A stretch of DNA of 19,974 bases from Syntrophobacter sp. DG_60 (GCA_001304365.1 LJNA01000004.1:1-19974), one strand, 5' to 3'. Positions 6,388 to 14,271 are shown, numbered from the stretch's first letter. A program made the numbers and translations. Notes: generated from the letters alone by a model not told the origin.

Positions 6388-6782
6388 TATTCCCTTAAAA
6401 CCTCACTGGCCCGAATAATAGAACTCATTCCCTTTTCCTTAGCATAACAGGCCAAAGTCTCTAAATCGCTCTCATTGCGTTTATTAATGACACTAAGTAC
6501 CATAGGGAGATTAACACCTGTAACCACCTCTACCTTCCCATCTTGTAAAAAGGAAAAACTTAAATTTGAAGGCGTACCGCCAAACATATCTGTTAAAATC
6601 AATACTCCTTCCCCTTGATCAACTTCCCTCACTGCCTGAGCAATCTTTTCTCTCAAATCGGAGATTTCTATATTTCCCACACTGATCCCCTTTATACCTT
6701 GAATCCGCCCATTAATAAAAGTAGCTGCCTCTAACAGTGCATCGGCTAAGCCATAATGGGCTACTAGGACAATGCCTATCAT
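6387..6782 (-). CDS. PTS EIIA component, mannose-type fold (probable regulatory EIIA)
   Basis: The single EIIA-Man domain has 131 residues. MIGIVLVAHYGLADAL holds the phospho-acceptor His9, and LTDMFGGTPSNLS (62-75) is the conserved second block, followed by VTGVNLPMVLSVIN. No sugar-specific EIIB, EIIC or EIID gene is nearby. In Desulfobacterota such lone EIIA-Man genes sit with rpoN, hpf and rapZ and are taken to be parts of a regulatory PTS rather than transporters; that is context, not proof. It starts 4 nt after the rapZ stop. No HPr or EI gene is in the window. Confidence 0.9.
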   Translation of the reverse strand: MIGIVLVAHYGLADALLEAATFINGRIQGIKGISVGNIEISDLREKIAQAVREVDQGEGVLILTDMFGGTPSNLSFSFLQDGKVEVVTGVNLPMVLSVINKRNESDLETLACYAKEKGMSSIIRASEVLRE

Positions 6783-6786
6783 TTAT

Positions 6787-7647
6787 CTATCCCGCCTCAA
6801 TATCTCGATAATTAATAGAGATCGGCCACCTCAGTTCTTTGCTCAAATATTCTTTTAACATACCGGCAATCACTACTGAACGATGTCTACCCCCAGTACA
6901 CCCTATACCTATATTTAGGTAAGTCTTAGCCTCACGGCAGTAAAGGGGCAAAAGGTATTGAATTAAATCCAAAAATTTCTTTAAAAAGATATCCGTCTCT
7001 TCCCATTTCTTTACATAATTAGCCACACGTTCATCCTTTCCATCCAGTGCCTTAAGTTCCGCTACAAAATATGGATTTGGCAGAAATCTCACATCCATAA
7101 TAATATCTGCCTCATAAGGCAAACCATATTTGAAACCAAAGGCAATTAGGTTAATGCTTACTTGTTTAGATGTCAAGATAGAGGAATAATGGCTTTCCGT
7201 CCAATGTCTTAAATCATGGACGTTGAAAAAGCTGGTGTCTACCAGCTTTGTAGCCATCTTTTTTACATCAAAAAGATATAACCTCTCTTTAGCAATGCCT
7301 TCCAAAATGGTATCTTCGCCTTCAGCCAATGGATGCTTACGGCGGGTTTCCTTAAACCTCCTTACTAGAACTTCATCAGTGGCCTCTAAAAACAACATCT
7401 CTATTTTGTATCCCTGTTTATGGATTTGTTCAAATACCTTTTCATAAGAGGTAAGAAATTCCTTTTCTCTTACATCCATTACAACCGCTATTCTGCTTAT
7501 CTCAGGATTTTTATCACTTAATTCAAGAAATTTAGGAAATAGGCCAATGGGTAAATTATCCACACAAAAGAAACCCATATCTTCAAAGGCCCTAAGGGCA
7601 GTACTCTTACCAGAGCCTGAGAGACCAGTGATCACCACCAATTTCAT
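6787..7647 (-). CDS. rapZ: RapZ/YvcJ-family nucleotide-binding protein (RNase adapter family)
   Basis: The 286-residue length is typical for the family. Walker A GLSGSGKST is at 8-16, with FFCVDNLP just after it and FLEATDEVLVRRFKETRRKHPL near 125-146. The C-terminal domain contains the family signature GIGCTGGRHRSV (around 247-258). In enterobacteria RapZ guides RNase E to glmZ sRNA; outside gammaproteobacteria the targets are unknown, and the protein is better viewed as a GlcN6P-sensing or NTP-binding regulator. The start ATG overlaps the hpf stop by 4 nt (ATGA). The order rpoN-hpf-rapZ-EIIA is the conserved nitrogen-PTS neighbourhood. Confidence 0.95.
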   Translation of the reverse strand: MKLVVITGLSGSGKSTALRAFEDMGFFCVDNLPIGLFPKFLELSDKNPEISRIAVVMDVREKEFLTSYEKVFEQIHKQGYKIEMLFLEATDEVLVRRFKETRRKHPLAEGEDTILEGIAKERLYLFDVKKMATKLVDTSFFNVHDLRHWTESHYSSILTSKQVSINLIAFGFKYGLPYEADIIMDVRFLPNPYFVAELKALDGKDERVANYVKKWEETDIFLKKFLDLIQYLLPLYCREAKTYLNIGIGCTGGRHRSVVIAGMLKEYLSKELRWPISINYRDIEAG

Positions 7648-7919
7648 CTGTTTTTATATTTCTCAATCTGGCGCTTTATCTTATCTAGTGTCATATCCAT
7701 GGCTGTATACATATCGTCTGATTCCTCCCTCCCATAAATCTTATACCCGTCAATTATTAGGCTTAATTCTACAATGCGTCTGAACTTATCTACAGAAAAT
7801 ACTACCTTAACATCTATATTGTTGCCTATGTATCGTGCCAGTCGGTTTATTTTCTTTTTTGCATAATTCTTTATATTTTCTGAGGCTTTAATATTACGAA
7901 AGGTTACAGATATATTCAT
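7644..7919 (-). CDS. hpf: short-form ribosome hibernation promoting factor Hpf
   Basis: This 91-residue S30AE/sigma54-modulation protein starts MNISVTFRNIKASENIKNYAKKK (residues 1-23), the usual beta-alpha opening, and ends after the second helix without the C-terminal extension found in long HPF. It is thus the short form that binds the 30S decoding region and inactivates ribosomes in stationary or stressed cells. A GGAGGGG Shine-Dalgarno is 3-4 nt upstream of the ATG. It begins 10 nt after the rpoN stop and overlaps rapZ by 4 nt, so it belongs to the same transcript. Confidence 0.93.
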   Translation of the reverse strand: MNISVTFRNIKASENIKNYAKKKINRLARYIGNNIDVKVVFSVDKFRRIVELSLIIDGYKIYGREESDDMYTAMDMTLDKIKRQIEKYKNR

Positions 7920-7929
7920 AACCCCTCCA

Positions 7930-9309
7930 CTAAACCATTTTTTTTCTTTGGCTTGATGGTAAAATACGCATACTTTCTCTATATTTACTCACTGTTCTTC
8001 TAGCAATCTTTATTCCCCTTCTATAAAGCAGGTCAGCTATTTCTTTATCACTACAAGGCACCATTGGGTCTTCTCCTTCTATGATTCCCCTAATGTCCTC
8101 TTTCACACTAGCAGAGGCAACCAAGCTGTTATGAGCTGCATTTATTCCTGGATTAAAAAAGAATTTCAATTCAAACAAACCATAAGGTGTTTGGGCATAC
8201 TTATTAGAGGTTATGCGACTAACTGTAGACTCATGTAACTCTATATCTTCAGCTACCTCTTTAAGGGTCAACGGCCTTAGGCGACCAATACCCTTTTCTA
8301 AGAATTCCCTTTGGAATTTAAATATACTGCAAGCTACTTGGTAGAGAGTACGTTGGCGTTGTCTAATACTTTTGATAAACCAGACAGCGGCCTTAAATTT
8401 ATTTTGAATGAATTCCCGCGCGTTGCTTGGTAAATTATAGTCATTGGCTAAGACCTTATAATAATTATTAATCTGCAATTTGGGCAATCTATCCTCATTA
8501 AGCACTACAACAAATTCATCATCCATTTTATAAACATGTAGATCAGGCATAATATAGATAGGGGCTTCATCGCTGTAAAGGCGTCCTGGCTTAGGTTCCA
8601 AACCCAGGATTACCTTCACTGCCACTTTTATCTCTTCTACTGGTACTTTTAATATTCTGGCAATCCCTTTTAGGTCCCTTTTCCCCAGTCTGTGTAAATG
8701 GTGGTTAATGAGCTCTTTTACTAAAGGATTTTCAATTCCCAAGTACCTTATTTGTAGTAGGAGACACTCTTTTAAATCCCTTGCCGCTATGCCTATAGGT
8801 TCCAATTCTTGAATCTTATGCAATACATGCCTTACTTCTTCTATAGGAGCACCTCCTTGTTTAGCCAAATCTTCTATAGAGGTCTTTAGATAGCCATCTC
8901 TATCTAAATTTCCAATAATAAGCTGACCTAGCCTCTTTTCTGTTTCAGTAAGGTTTGAAAGATATAATTGCCACAGGAGATAATCTGTCAAAGAAGGGGG
9001 TTTACTGACAAAATTCTCCCAAGAAACCCCCTCCTCCTTCCTTTCCCTTTCCAAACCTGCTTCTTTTAAGCCGGATCCTCTTAAATAATTCTCCCAATAT
9101 TCCCATAAGCGTTTCTCTTCCATAGACCTTTCGGATGGTTGAAGGACCTCATTTTCCTTAATCTCCTCCAAAAGGGGGTTAGCTTCTAATTCCTCTTTTA
9201 TGGTATTTACTAATTCTAGCTGAGACAGTTGAAGAAGCTTTATGGCCTGTTGTAGCTGAGGGGTCATGATCAGTTGTTGGGTGAGACGTAATTGTTGTTT
9301 TATTTCCAT
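7930..9309 (-). CDS. rpoN: RNA polymerase sigma-54 factor RpoN
   Basis: The product has 459 residues. Region I (1-48) starts with the activator-binding QQLRLTQQLIMTPQLQQAI. The core-binding domain spans about 100-300. The DNA-binding domain carries a helix-turn-helix (TLKEVAEDIELHESTVSRITSNK, about 340-370), and the RpoN box ARRTVSKYRE is at 436-445. All domains are present, so it should be active. Expression of this gene implies sigma-54 promoters and enhancer-binding activators elsewhere; I found no convincing GG-N10-GC promoter in this window. It begins one base after the lptB stop. Confidence 0.97.
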   Translation of the reverse strand: MEIKQQLRLTQQLIMTPQLQQAIKLLQLSQLELVNTIKEELEANPLLEEIKENEVLQPSERSMEEKRLWEYWENYLRGSGLKEAGLERERKEEGVSWENFVSKPPSLTDYLLWQLYLSNLTETEKRLGQLIIGNLDRDGYLKTSIEDLAKQGGAPIEEVRHVLHKIQELEPIGIAARDLKECLLLQIRYLGIENPLVKELINHHLHRLGKRDLKGIARILKVPVEEIKVAVKVILGLEPKPGRLYSDEAPIYIMPDLHVYKMDDEFVVVLNEDRLPKLQINNYYKVLANDYNLPSNAREFIQNKFKAAVWFIKSIRQRQRTLYQVACSIFKFQREFLEKGIGRLRPLTLKEVAEDIELHESTVSRITSNKYAQTPYGLFELKFFFNPGINAAHNSLVASASVKEDIRGIIEGEDPMVPCSDKEIADLLYRRGIKIARRTVSKYRESMRILPSSQRKKMV

Positions 9310-9310
9310 C

Positions 9311-10036
9311 CTAAAGCCTAAAATCTTTACCTAAATAAAATTGTCTTGCCAAATCACTATTGACAATATCCTCTGGACTTCCAGCCTCCAGTATCTTGCC
9401 TTCATTCAAAATATAGGCTCGATCACATACTTCCAAGGTCTCCCTTACATTATGGTCTGAAATCAAAACACCTATCCTCTTTGATTTTAGCCCCAATATT
9501 ATTTGCTTTATCTCTCCTACAGCAATAGGGTCAATCCCCGCAAATGGCTCATCTAAAACCATAAATATAGGGGAGGTGGCTAGTGCTCTTGTAATTTCAA
9601 CTTTCCTTCTCTCACCGCCAGAAAGGGTAGTAGCTTTGCTTTTTGCCAAATGGGAAAGCTTTAATTCCTGAAGTAGTTGAAACAGGCAATCACGCTGGGC
9701 ACTGGAAGAGAGATTGAGCGTCTGTAAAATGGATAGGATATTCTCCTCTACTGTCATTTTTCTAAATATAGAGGCCTCTTGAGGCAAATAATTCAGGCCA
9801 AATCTAGCACGCAAATACATAGGATAAGGGGTAATGTCTTTATGGTCTAAATAGACATGACCTATTTCTGGTTTAATAATGCCCATAATTATATAAAAAG
9901 TGGTTGTCTTACCAGCCCCATTTGGCCCTAACAGCCCTACTACTTCTCCAGTATCAATTCGTAAGTTAAGCCTATCCACCACTTTACGCCCATTATAGAC
10001 CTTTGTTATGTCCTTTATAGCTAAGAAATGACTCAT
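9311..10036 (-). CDS. lptB: LPS export ABC transporter ATP-binding protein LptB
   Basis: This 241-residue cytoplasmic ATPase forms the LptB2FG complex that extracts lipopolysaccharide from the inner membrane. Walker A GPNGAGKTT is at 37-45, the Q-loop LPQEAS at 84-89, the ABC signature LSGGERRK at 138-145, Walker B FMVLDEP at 158-164 with the adjacent AGIDP, and the H-loop ISDHNVRE near 192-200. Its membrane partners lptF and lptG are encoded about 4-6 kb away on the plus strand. It follows lptA after an unusual 104-bp gap filled by an inverted-repeat element, whereas the other genes of the operon nearly touch. Confidence 0.97.
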   Translation of the reverse strand: MSHFLAIKDITKVYNGRKVVDRLNLRIDTGEVVGLLGPNGAGKTTTFYIIMGIIKPEIGHVYLDHKDITPYPMYLRARFGLNYLPQEASIFRKMTVEENILSILQTLNLSSSAQRDCLFQLLQELKLSHLAKSKATTLSGGERRKVEITRALATSPIFMVLDEPFAGIDPIAVGEIKQIILGLKSKRIGVLISDHNVRETLEVCDRAYILNEGKILEAGSPEDIVNSDLARQFYLGKDFRL

Positions 10037-10057
10037 CTTTCTTCAGTCTTGAGGTAA

Positions 10058-10154
10058 ACCCTGTTAAGTATCTGCTAGCAAGCAGCTTGGTTGCGTTCTT
10101 CATTACAAGTTCCTTTTAAAAATAGCATTGCTAGTTTGAATTACTTAACGGGGT
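10058..10154. repeat. ~97-bp inverted-repeat element between lptA and lptB (CCCYGTTAARTA ends), copy 1
   Basis: The terminal arms CCCTGTTAAGTA (10059-10070) and TACTTAACGGGG (10142-10153) are reverse complements with one G-T type mismatch; an outer A/T pair extends them. A second inner stem is CTAGCAA (10075-10081) with TTGCTAG (10128-10134). TAAA flanks the element on both sides (10055-10058 and 10154-10157), a possible target duplication. The right arm encodes the last three residues and stop of LptA. A like-sized copy with related ends is at 18788-18885. Confidence 0.75.
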
Positions 10155-10602
10155 AAATCACTGCTTCTACTTTCTCTTTTTCATCACCTTCAATAATAGT
10201 CTTATCTTCTTCCAAATATGCCGTAATTTTTCCTCCTTTTATAACGGTTCTCCCATCCTTTACTTGAGGATTTCCCAAAAGGACAATGCTTTCAGTATCT
10301 TTATAAAAGATGGCCTTCTCCCCTATAACCTCCCTTTCGCCTTGCACTACCCTTACATTACCCTCTGCCTCAATGCGTTCAATGCGTCTGCCCATCTGCC
10401 CTTGCTTATAGTTTATCCTCATTAAATCAGCATAAATTACCATTTCCCCTCGTTTAACTTTCACATTGCCTTTAAAGATAATTAAATTCTCTTCCTGGTA
10501 GGCCTCCATGGCATCAGATTGAATACAAATGGGTAAATCAGTCTGACTTTTGGCCTCAGAGGCAATAAGAAATATCAATAAAAATAGGAAAAATCTTTTC
10601 AT
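10141..10602 (-). CDS. lptA: LPS transport periplasmic bridge protein LptA (OstA-like)
   Basis: This 153-residue periplasmic protein polymerises into the beta-jellyroll bridge that carries LPS from LptC to LptD. A clear signal peptide (MKRFFLFLLIFLIASEAKS, 1-19) is followed by the OstA_N domain: SDAMEAYQEENLIIFKGNVKVKR (residues 29-51), then GEMVIYADLMRINYKQG and RIEAEGNVRVVQGEREVIGEKAIFY. The ATG overlaps the lptC stop by 4 nt (ATGA). The final codons CCC GTT AAG TAA lie in the right arm of the inverted-repeat element at 10142-10153, so the natural C-terminus may have been altered by insertion. Confidence 0.93.
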   Translation of the reverse strand: MKRFFLFLLIFLIASEAKSQTDLPICIQSDAMEAYQEENLIIFKGNVKVKRGEMVIYADLMRINYKQGQMGRRIERIEAEGNVRVVQGEREVIGEKAIFYKDTESIVLLGNPQVKDGRTVIKGGKITAYLEEDKTIIEGDEKEKVEAVIYPVK

Positions 10603-11147
10603 ATAATCTCCTCAGGTCGATAAATATAGGTTTTTACTTTGGATAAAATTAATTTACCTTCTTTTAGAAAATAGCGCATCCCAGAACCTGAAAGTTTGAT
10701 ATCCTTTCCTTTTATAATAACAGGCGCATCTGTAAAAATAAGTCCTGAATGGTGAGAATATTCAAGGTAGTCTGTAAATAGAGAATACCCTTTTGCTTGT
10801 AATAGGTTTACATGACCCTCAATTCTTATATCCTTTGTCTTTGGATTAAAGACCCCGGCATCGCCTTTTAAGCTAAATTTCCTAAAAAAGTTTACATTTA
10901 CCTTTTCTAAAAGGATTTCATCCTTATGGGAAGTGGCCCTTTGTGCTATTAGTTGCCAATATTTCGCACCGTTTTTAAGTTCTATATACGATAATTTCTC
11001 TAAATATGGCCTAACTACCAAGGAATTAAGGGAGTGTTTACCTTGATTCCATAAATAAATCCCTATAAATATTATCAAGTTAATAAATATCCCTATGGTT
11101 AAAAATTTATAAAACTTATTATTTAAATGATTCATCTGTAAACGCAT
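10599..11147 (-). CDS. lptC: LPS export protein LptC
   Basis: LptC is a single-span inner-membrane protein that takes LPS from LptB2FG to LptA. With ATG 11147 the product has 182 residues: a short cytoplasmic N-terminus, a membrane helix (FLTIGIFINLIIFIGIYLW) and a periplasmic LptC jellyroll (ISYIELKNG-type YIELKNGAKYWQLIAQRA, LLEKVNVNFF, GDAGVFNPKTKDIRIEG). The gene order lptC-lptA-lptB supports the call despite low sequence conservation. GTG 11165 and ATG 11135 are alternative starts. None has a Shine-Dalgarno. I chose 11147 because a TATATT -10 box ends 8 nt before it, as for other predicted leaderless genes here. Confidence 0.88.
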   Translation of the reverse strand: MRLQMNHLNNKFYKFLTIGIFINLIIFIGIYLWNQGKHSLNSLVVRPYLEKLSYIELKNGAKYWQLIAQRATSHKDEILLEKVNVNFFRKFSLKGDAGVFNPKTKDIRIEGHVNLLQAKGYSLFTDYLEYSHHSGLIFTDAPVIIKGKDIKLSGSGMRYFLKEGKLILSKVKTYIYRPEEII

Positions 11148-11148
11148 T

Positions 11149-11161
11149 TTTAAATAATATA
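11149..11161 (-). promoter_or_regulatory. putative lptC promoter -10, near-leaderless start
   Basis: On the minus strand TATATT (11161-11156) stands 8 nt before ATG 11147, placing a transcription start at about 11147-11150. No good -35 is seen 16-18 nt upstream. It would drive the whole lptC-to-rimI operon. Confidence 0.4.
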
Positions 11162-11209
11162 ACACAATCTAGGACAAAAAGTAAGTCCCAAAATCGCTAT
11201 CAGCTATTT

Positions 11210-11238
11210 TCTTGTTGCAAAAAGATTCTTTTTATGAT
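11210..11238 (+). promoter_or_regulatory. putative hup promoter
   Basis: TATGAT at 11233-11238 is a good -10; the -35 (TCTTGT at 11210-11215 or TTGTTG at 11212-11217) is weak. It would give a leader of about 60 nt before the HU gene. The 11166-11303 gap otherwise shows no conserved structure. Confidence 0.35.
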
Positions 11239-11303
11239 AAGGAATTGTTAAATGGCTGTAGGTTTTTGTGGTGAGTTAGTACTAATTATAAAAGGAGGGA
11301 TTT

Positions 11304-11576
11304 ATGACAAAAGCAGAATTAATTTCCAGGATAGCAAATGAAACAAATATGAAAAAGACAGAGGTAGAGAAGGTTTTAACAGCTTTTCTGAGCGAAGTAA
11401 GAGATATCCTCCAGTATCAGGGTAAACTCACCCTCACAGGCTTTGGCACTTTTAGGGTAGTGAAAAGGGCAGCCAGGGAGGGACGCAATCCTCAAACAGG
11501 AGCACCTATTAGAATCCCCGCAACAAGAGTGGTGCGTTTTAAACCGGGTAAAGAATTAAAAGAGCTGTTTAAGTAA
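11304..11576 (+). CDS. hup: HU/IHF-family histone-like DNA-binding protein
   Basis: The 90-residue length is exactly the family norm. MTKAELISRIANETNMKKTEVEKVL is the dimerising helix-turn-helix part. GFGTFRVVKRAAREGRNPQTGAPIRIPATRVVRFKPGKELKELF contains the signature GFGTF, the DNA-binding arm RNPQTG with the intercalating proline, and the FKPGKELK end (quoted in parts; residues about 46-90). It compacts DNA and assists bending in replication, transcription and recombination. The start is set by GGAGGG (11294-11299), 4 nt before the ATG. HU versus IHF cannot be decided from this sequence alone. It is a single gene, divergent from lptC and convergent with thiC. Confidence 0.96.
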   Translation: MTKAELISRIANETNMKKTEVEKVLTAFLSEVRDILQYQGKLTLTGFGTFRVVKRAAREGRNPQTGAPIRIPATRVVRFKPGKELKELFK

Positions 11577-11581
11577 GAAAT

Positions 11582-11617
11582 TGCTGCAGACCAGTTTATT
11601 TAGGCTGGTTTGCAGCA
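11582..11617. terminator. bidirectional stem-loop between hup and thiC
   Basis: TGCTGCAGACCAG (11582-11594) pairs with CTGGTTTGCAGCA (11605-11617) over 13 bp with one G-T pair and a 10-nt loop. It begins 5 nt after the hup stop. The thiC stop codon (11596-11598) lies in the loop and its last codons lie in the right arm. U-tracts are weak on both sides, so termination may rely on the stem. Confidence 0.65.
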
Positions 11618-12903
11618 GATCCTAAATATTCTCTCACCAGCTTTATAGCGCAATACTTGCCGCACATAGTGCATACATCAGAAAGCTTTGGTTTACTGCT
11701 TTCTCGATATCTTCTAGCCTTTTCAGGGTCGATGGATAGCTCTATTTGGGTCTCCCAATCCAACTCTCCCCTGGCCTTGGACATTCTATAATCTCTTTCC
11801 CAGGCCTTAGGGTTGCCTTTGGCTAAATCTGCTGCATGTGCAGCGATTTTTGTAGCAATTACCCCTTCTCTTACATCCTCTACAGTGGGCAAACGCAAAT
11901 GCTCCGATGGTGTGACATAACATAAAAAATCTGCACCAGCTAATGCGGCTATTGCTCCCCCAATGGCCGCTGCAATGTGGTCATATCCAGATGCAATATC
12001 TGTTACCAGCGGCCCTAGTACATAAAATGGTGCCCCTTTGCAAAGCTTCTTTTCTAATGTCACATTGGCCTCTATCTGATCCAATGGTACATGACCTGGC
12101 CCTTCAATCATTATCTGCACATCTGCCTCCCTTCCCATTTTTGTCAGTTCCCCTAATAAGATCAATTCCTCAATCTGGGCACGGTCCGTGGCATCCGGTA
12201 AAGAGCCTGGCCTTAATCCATCCCCTAGGCTTAAGGTTATATCATACCTTTTTGCTATTTCTAAAAGGCGGTCATAATATTGATAAAGGGGATTCTCCTT
12301 TTGGTGATATATCATCCAGGTAGTTAGAAATGCGCCTCCACGGCTGACAATATGGGTCAATCGTCCTTGTCTTCTCAGGCGCTCTAAGGAATGTAAGGTG
12401 ACACCACAGTGGACTGTCATAAAATCCACTCCATCTTTTGCTTGCCTTTCAATGATCTTAAAGATGTCATCTATTGTCATCTTAATGATGCCACCCTTTA
12501 TTTGGGTAGTCTCTATAGCTGCTTGATAGATGGGCACTGTTCCAAATGGTATAGGCATCTGTTTTATCAAAGCCCTGCGGATGTCATCTAAATTGCCTCC
12601 TGTGCTTAAATCCATAACGGTGTCTGTTCCTGCTGCCAAAGCTACATTCAATTTGGCAATCTCCTCATCAAGGTCTATATGGTCTGAAGATGTCCCAATA
12701 TTTGTATTTACCTTTACAAAAAGCCCTTTGCCAATAGCTCTAGGGCTTTTAAGATTGCGATTTTTATTGGCAGGGATAACTGTCTCCCCTTTGGAGACAC
12801 CCTCCATAATTCTCTCAACAGATACACCCTCTTGCTTTGCTACTGCCTGCATTTGAGATGACACTATGCCCCTTTTTGCCAATGAAACTTGTGTATCGGC
12901 CAC
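11596..12903 (-). CDS. thiC: phosphomethylpyrimidine synthase ThiC
   Basis: ThiC is a radical-SAM-type enzyme that converts aminoimidazole ribotide to HMP-phosphate in thiamine synthesis. The product has 435 residues. Recognisable blocks are KVNTNIGTSSDH (64-75), TDTVMDLSTGGNLDDIR (93-109), DFMTVHCGVTLHSL (160-173), LSLGDGLRPGSLPDATD (225-241), IMIEGPGHVPLDQI (264-277) and the 4Fe-4S tail CTMCGKYC with Cys411, Cys414 and Cys418. The tail spacing is CX2CX3C, one residue shorter than the CX2CX4C of E. coli-type ThiC but known to me from archaeal and anaerobic forms. The start is GTG at 12903, with a GGGGGG Shine-Dalgarno inside the thiDN end; the genes are 4 nt apart and form one operon. The last residues are encoded in a stem-loop. 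Confidence 0.97.
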   Translation of the reverse strand: MADTQVSLAKRGIVSSQMQAVAKQEGVSVERIMEGVSKGETVIPANKNRNLKSPRAIGKGLFVKVNTNIGTSSDHIDLDEEIAKLNVALAAGTDTVMDLSTGGNLDDIRRALIKQMPIPFGTVPIYQAAIETTQIKGGIIKMTIDDIFKIIERQAKDGVDFMTVHCGVTLHSLERLRRQGRLTHIVSRGGAFLTTWMIYHQKENPLYQYYDRLLEIAKRYDITLSLGDGLRPGSLPDATDRAQIEELILLGELTKMGREADVQIMIEGPGHVPLDQIEANVTLEKKLCKGAPFYVLGPLVTDIASGYDHIAAAIGGAIAALAGADFLCYVTPSEHLRLPTVEDVREGVIATKIAAHAADLAKGNPKAWERDYRMSKARGELDWETQIELSIDPEKARRYRESSKPKLSDVCTMCGKYCAIKLVREYLGSAANQPK

Positions 12904-12907
12904 TTAT

Positions 12908-14236
12908 TCAACCCCCCTTTGCTAAATTAATAAGCTTTTTCACCACCTCTTTTGGTGTTTTTCCCAATATCCTAATCATGGGTTCCTTCCCAATATCTCC
13001 AAGGTCATAAATCATATCTGGCACAAGATGGGCCTTGGATACAGCCTTTTTTATAAGAAAGGGTAAAGACTGCCCTTCTATTTCCTTAAGCTCAGGCAAT
13101 TCCTCTGACCTCCTGACCTTCATTACATAATACCCCATTTTTCTCGCCTTTTGAACAGTATCTTTTTCATATTTTATATTTATAGCCGAACGATAGCTTA
13201 GGTCAAATTCCATGGCCTTTAGCACTACATTAGCCATATGCCTAGAGGCCCCAAAATCAGGTGGAGAAAATTCCATTATTCTTCCATCTATCACTGTTAA
13301 TCTTCCTGGAAAACCCGCTACTTCTTGATAACTGCATGCATAAGGTAGGGCATAGACCAAATTACTCCTCACTTCAGGGATAAATCTCTCTATCTTTTCT
13401 GATTGGAGAAGGGAAAAGGCCTCCTTTAACTCATTAATTACTAAGTAACGCTCTATTTCATTAGCTATATAGGCATAAGGGTTACTAATCAAATTCCCTC
13501 TTCCACACTTTAATGAAAAATCTATAGACCTTTTTGTCAATGCCTTTGCTTTTTCTATTGATTCTACTAGTCCTTTTCCCTTGGCTAAGAAAGTGGCTAT
13601 TGCAGTACTAAATACACAGCCTGTCCCATGCACAGGCCTTTTTTCCTTTCTGGGGGCCTCAAATGTATAAAATTTATGACCATCATAAAGGATATCTATA
13701 GCCTTATCAGGCAGATGCCCACCAGTAATCAAAATGGCACCTGGCCCTAATTTGTAAAGTTTTTTAGCTCCTTTTTTCATACCATCTATATTTTTTATTT
13801 TCTTCCCTGTAAAAACCATAGCTTCATCTATATTTGGGGTAATGAGTGTAGATAGAGGAAAAAGCTCTTTTTTTAAAGGCTCTATATCCTCTGTAAGTAA
13901 AGAGCCATCTTTTGCCTTAATTATTGGGTCAAATACCAAAATCTTAGGACGGTATTGCTTCATCTTTTGAGAAACTAAAGAGATTGCCTCAGACGAAGGT
14001 ATCATCCCTATTTTTACTACATCTATTTGAAAATCGTTCCACAGGACATCCAACTCTTTACTGATAATCTCAGATGAGACAGGAAATACATTATATACCC
14101 TTTGACTGTCCTGAACGGTTAGTGCTGTAGGCACTGCAAGGCCCACTTCGCCTAGTAGTGTAATGACCTTTAAATCCGCAGCTATACCTGCCCCACCACT
14201 TGGGTCAAGCCCTGCAATAGTAAGTATATTAGCCAT
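12908..14236 (-). CDS. thiDN: bifunctional ThiD-ThiN: HMP-P kinase fused to thiamine-phosphate synthase domain
   Basis: With ATG 14236 the product has 442 residues. Residues about 1-260 are ThiD (ribokinase fold): ILTIAGLDPSGGAGIAADLK (residues 4-23), DPIIKAKDGS (103-112), LITPNIDEA and the catalytic PVHGTGCVFSTA (GTGC about 204-207). ThiD phosphorylates HMP-P to HMP-PP. Residues about 270-442 are ThiN: IPEVRSNLVYALPYA, GRIMEFSPPDFGASRHMANVV and KAHLVPDMIYDLGDIGKEPMIRI (in parts), which couples HMP-PP to thiazole phosphate in organisms lacking ThiE. A TTG at 14242 with a possible AAGG site is an alternative start. I prefer ATG 14236 because the TTGACA-N17-TAAGTT promoter points to it as a leaderless start. 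No TPP riboswitch fits upstream. Confidence 0.95.
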   Translation of the reverse strand: MANILTIAGLDPSGGAGIAADLKVITLLGEVGLAVPTALTVQDSQRVYNVFPVSSEIISKELDVLWNDFQIDVVKIGMIPSSEAISLVSQKMKQYRPKILVFDPIIKAKDGSLLTEDIEPLKKELFPLSTLITPNIDEAMVFTGKKIKNIDGMKKGAKKLYKLGPGAILITGGHLPDKAIDILYDGHKFYTFEAPRKEKRPVHGTGCVFSTAIATFLAKGKGLVESIEKAKALTKRSIDFSLKCGRGNLISNPYAYIANEIERYLVINELKEAFSLLQSEKIERFIPEVRSNLVYALPYACSYQEVAGFPGRLTVIDGRIMEFSPPDFGASRHMANVVLKAMEFDLSYRSAINIKYEKDTVQKARKMGYYVMKVRRSEELPELKEIEGQSLPFLIKKAVSKAHLVPDMIYDLGDIGKEPMIRILGKTPKEVVKKLINLAKGG

Positions 14237-14242
14237 ATTCAA

Positions 14243-14271
14243 AACTTACCTTGCTTGTTTATGGTTGTCAA
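14243..14271 (-). promoter_or_regulatory. thiDN-thiC promoter (predicted leaderless)
   Basis: On the minus strand TTGACA (14271-14266) is separated by exactly 17 nt from TAAGTT (14248-14243). The thiDN ATG (14236) begins 6 nt after the -10. The -35 overlaps the lptF -35 on the other strand. Confidence 0.6.

Noticed and set aside
7223..7783. Plus-strand ORFs antisense to rapZ and hpf
   Set aside because: They are shadow frames of well-supported minus-strand genes, without ribosome sites or recognisable domains.
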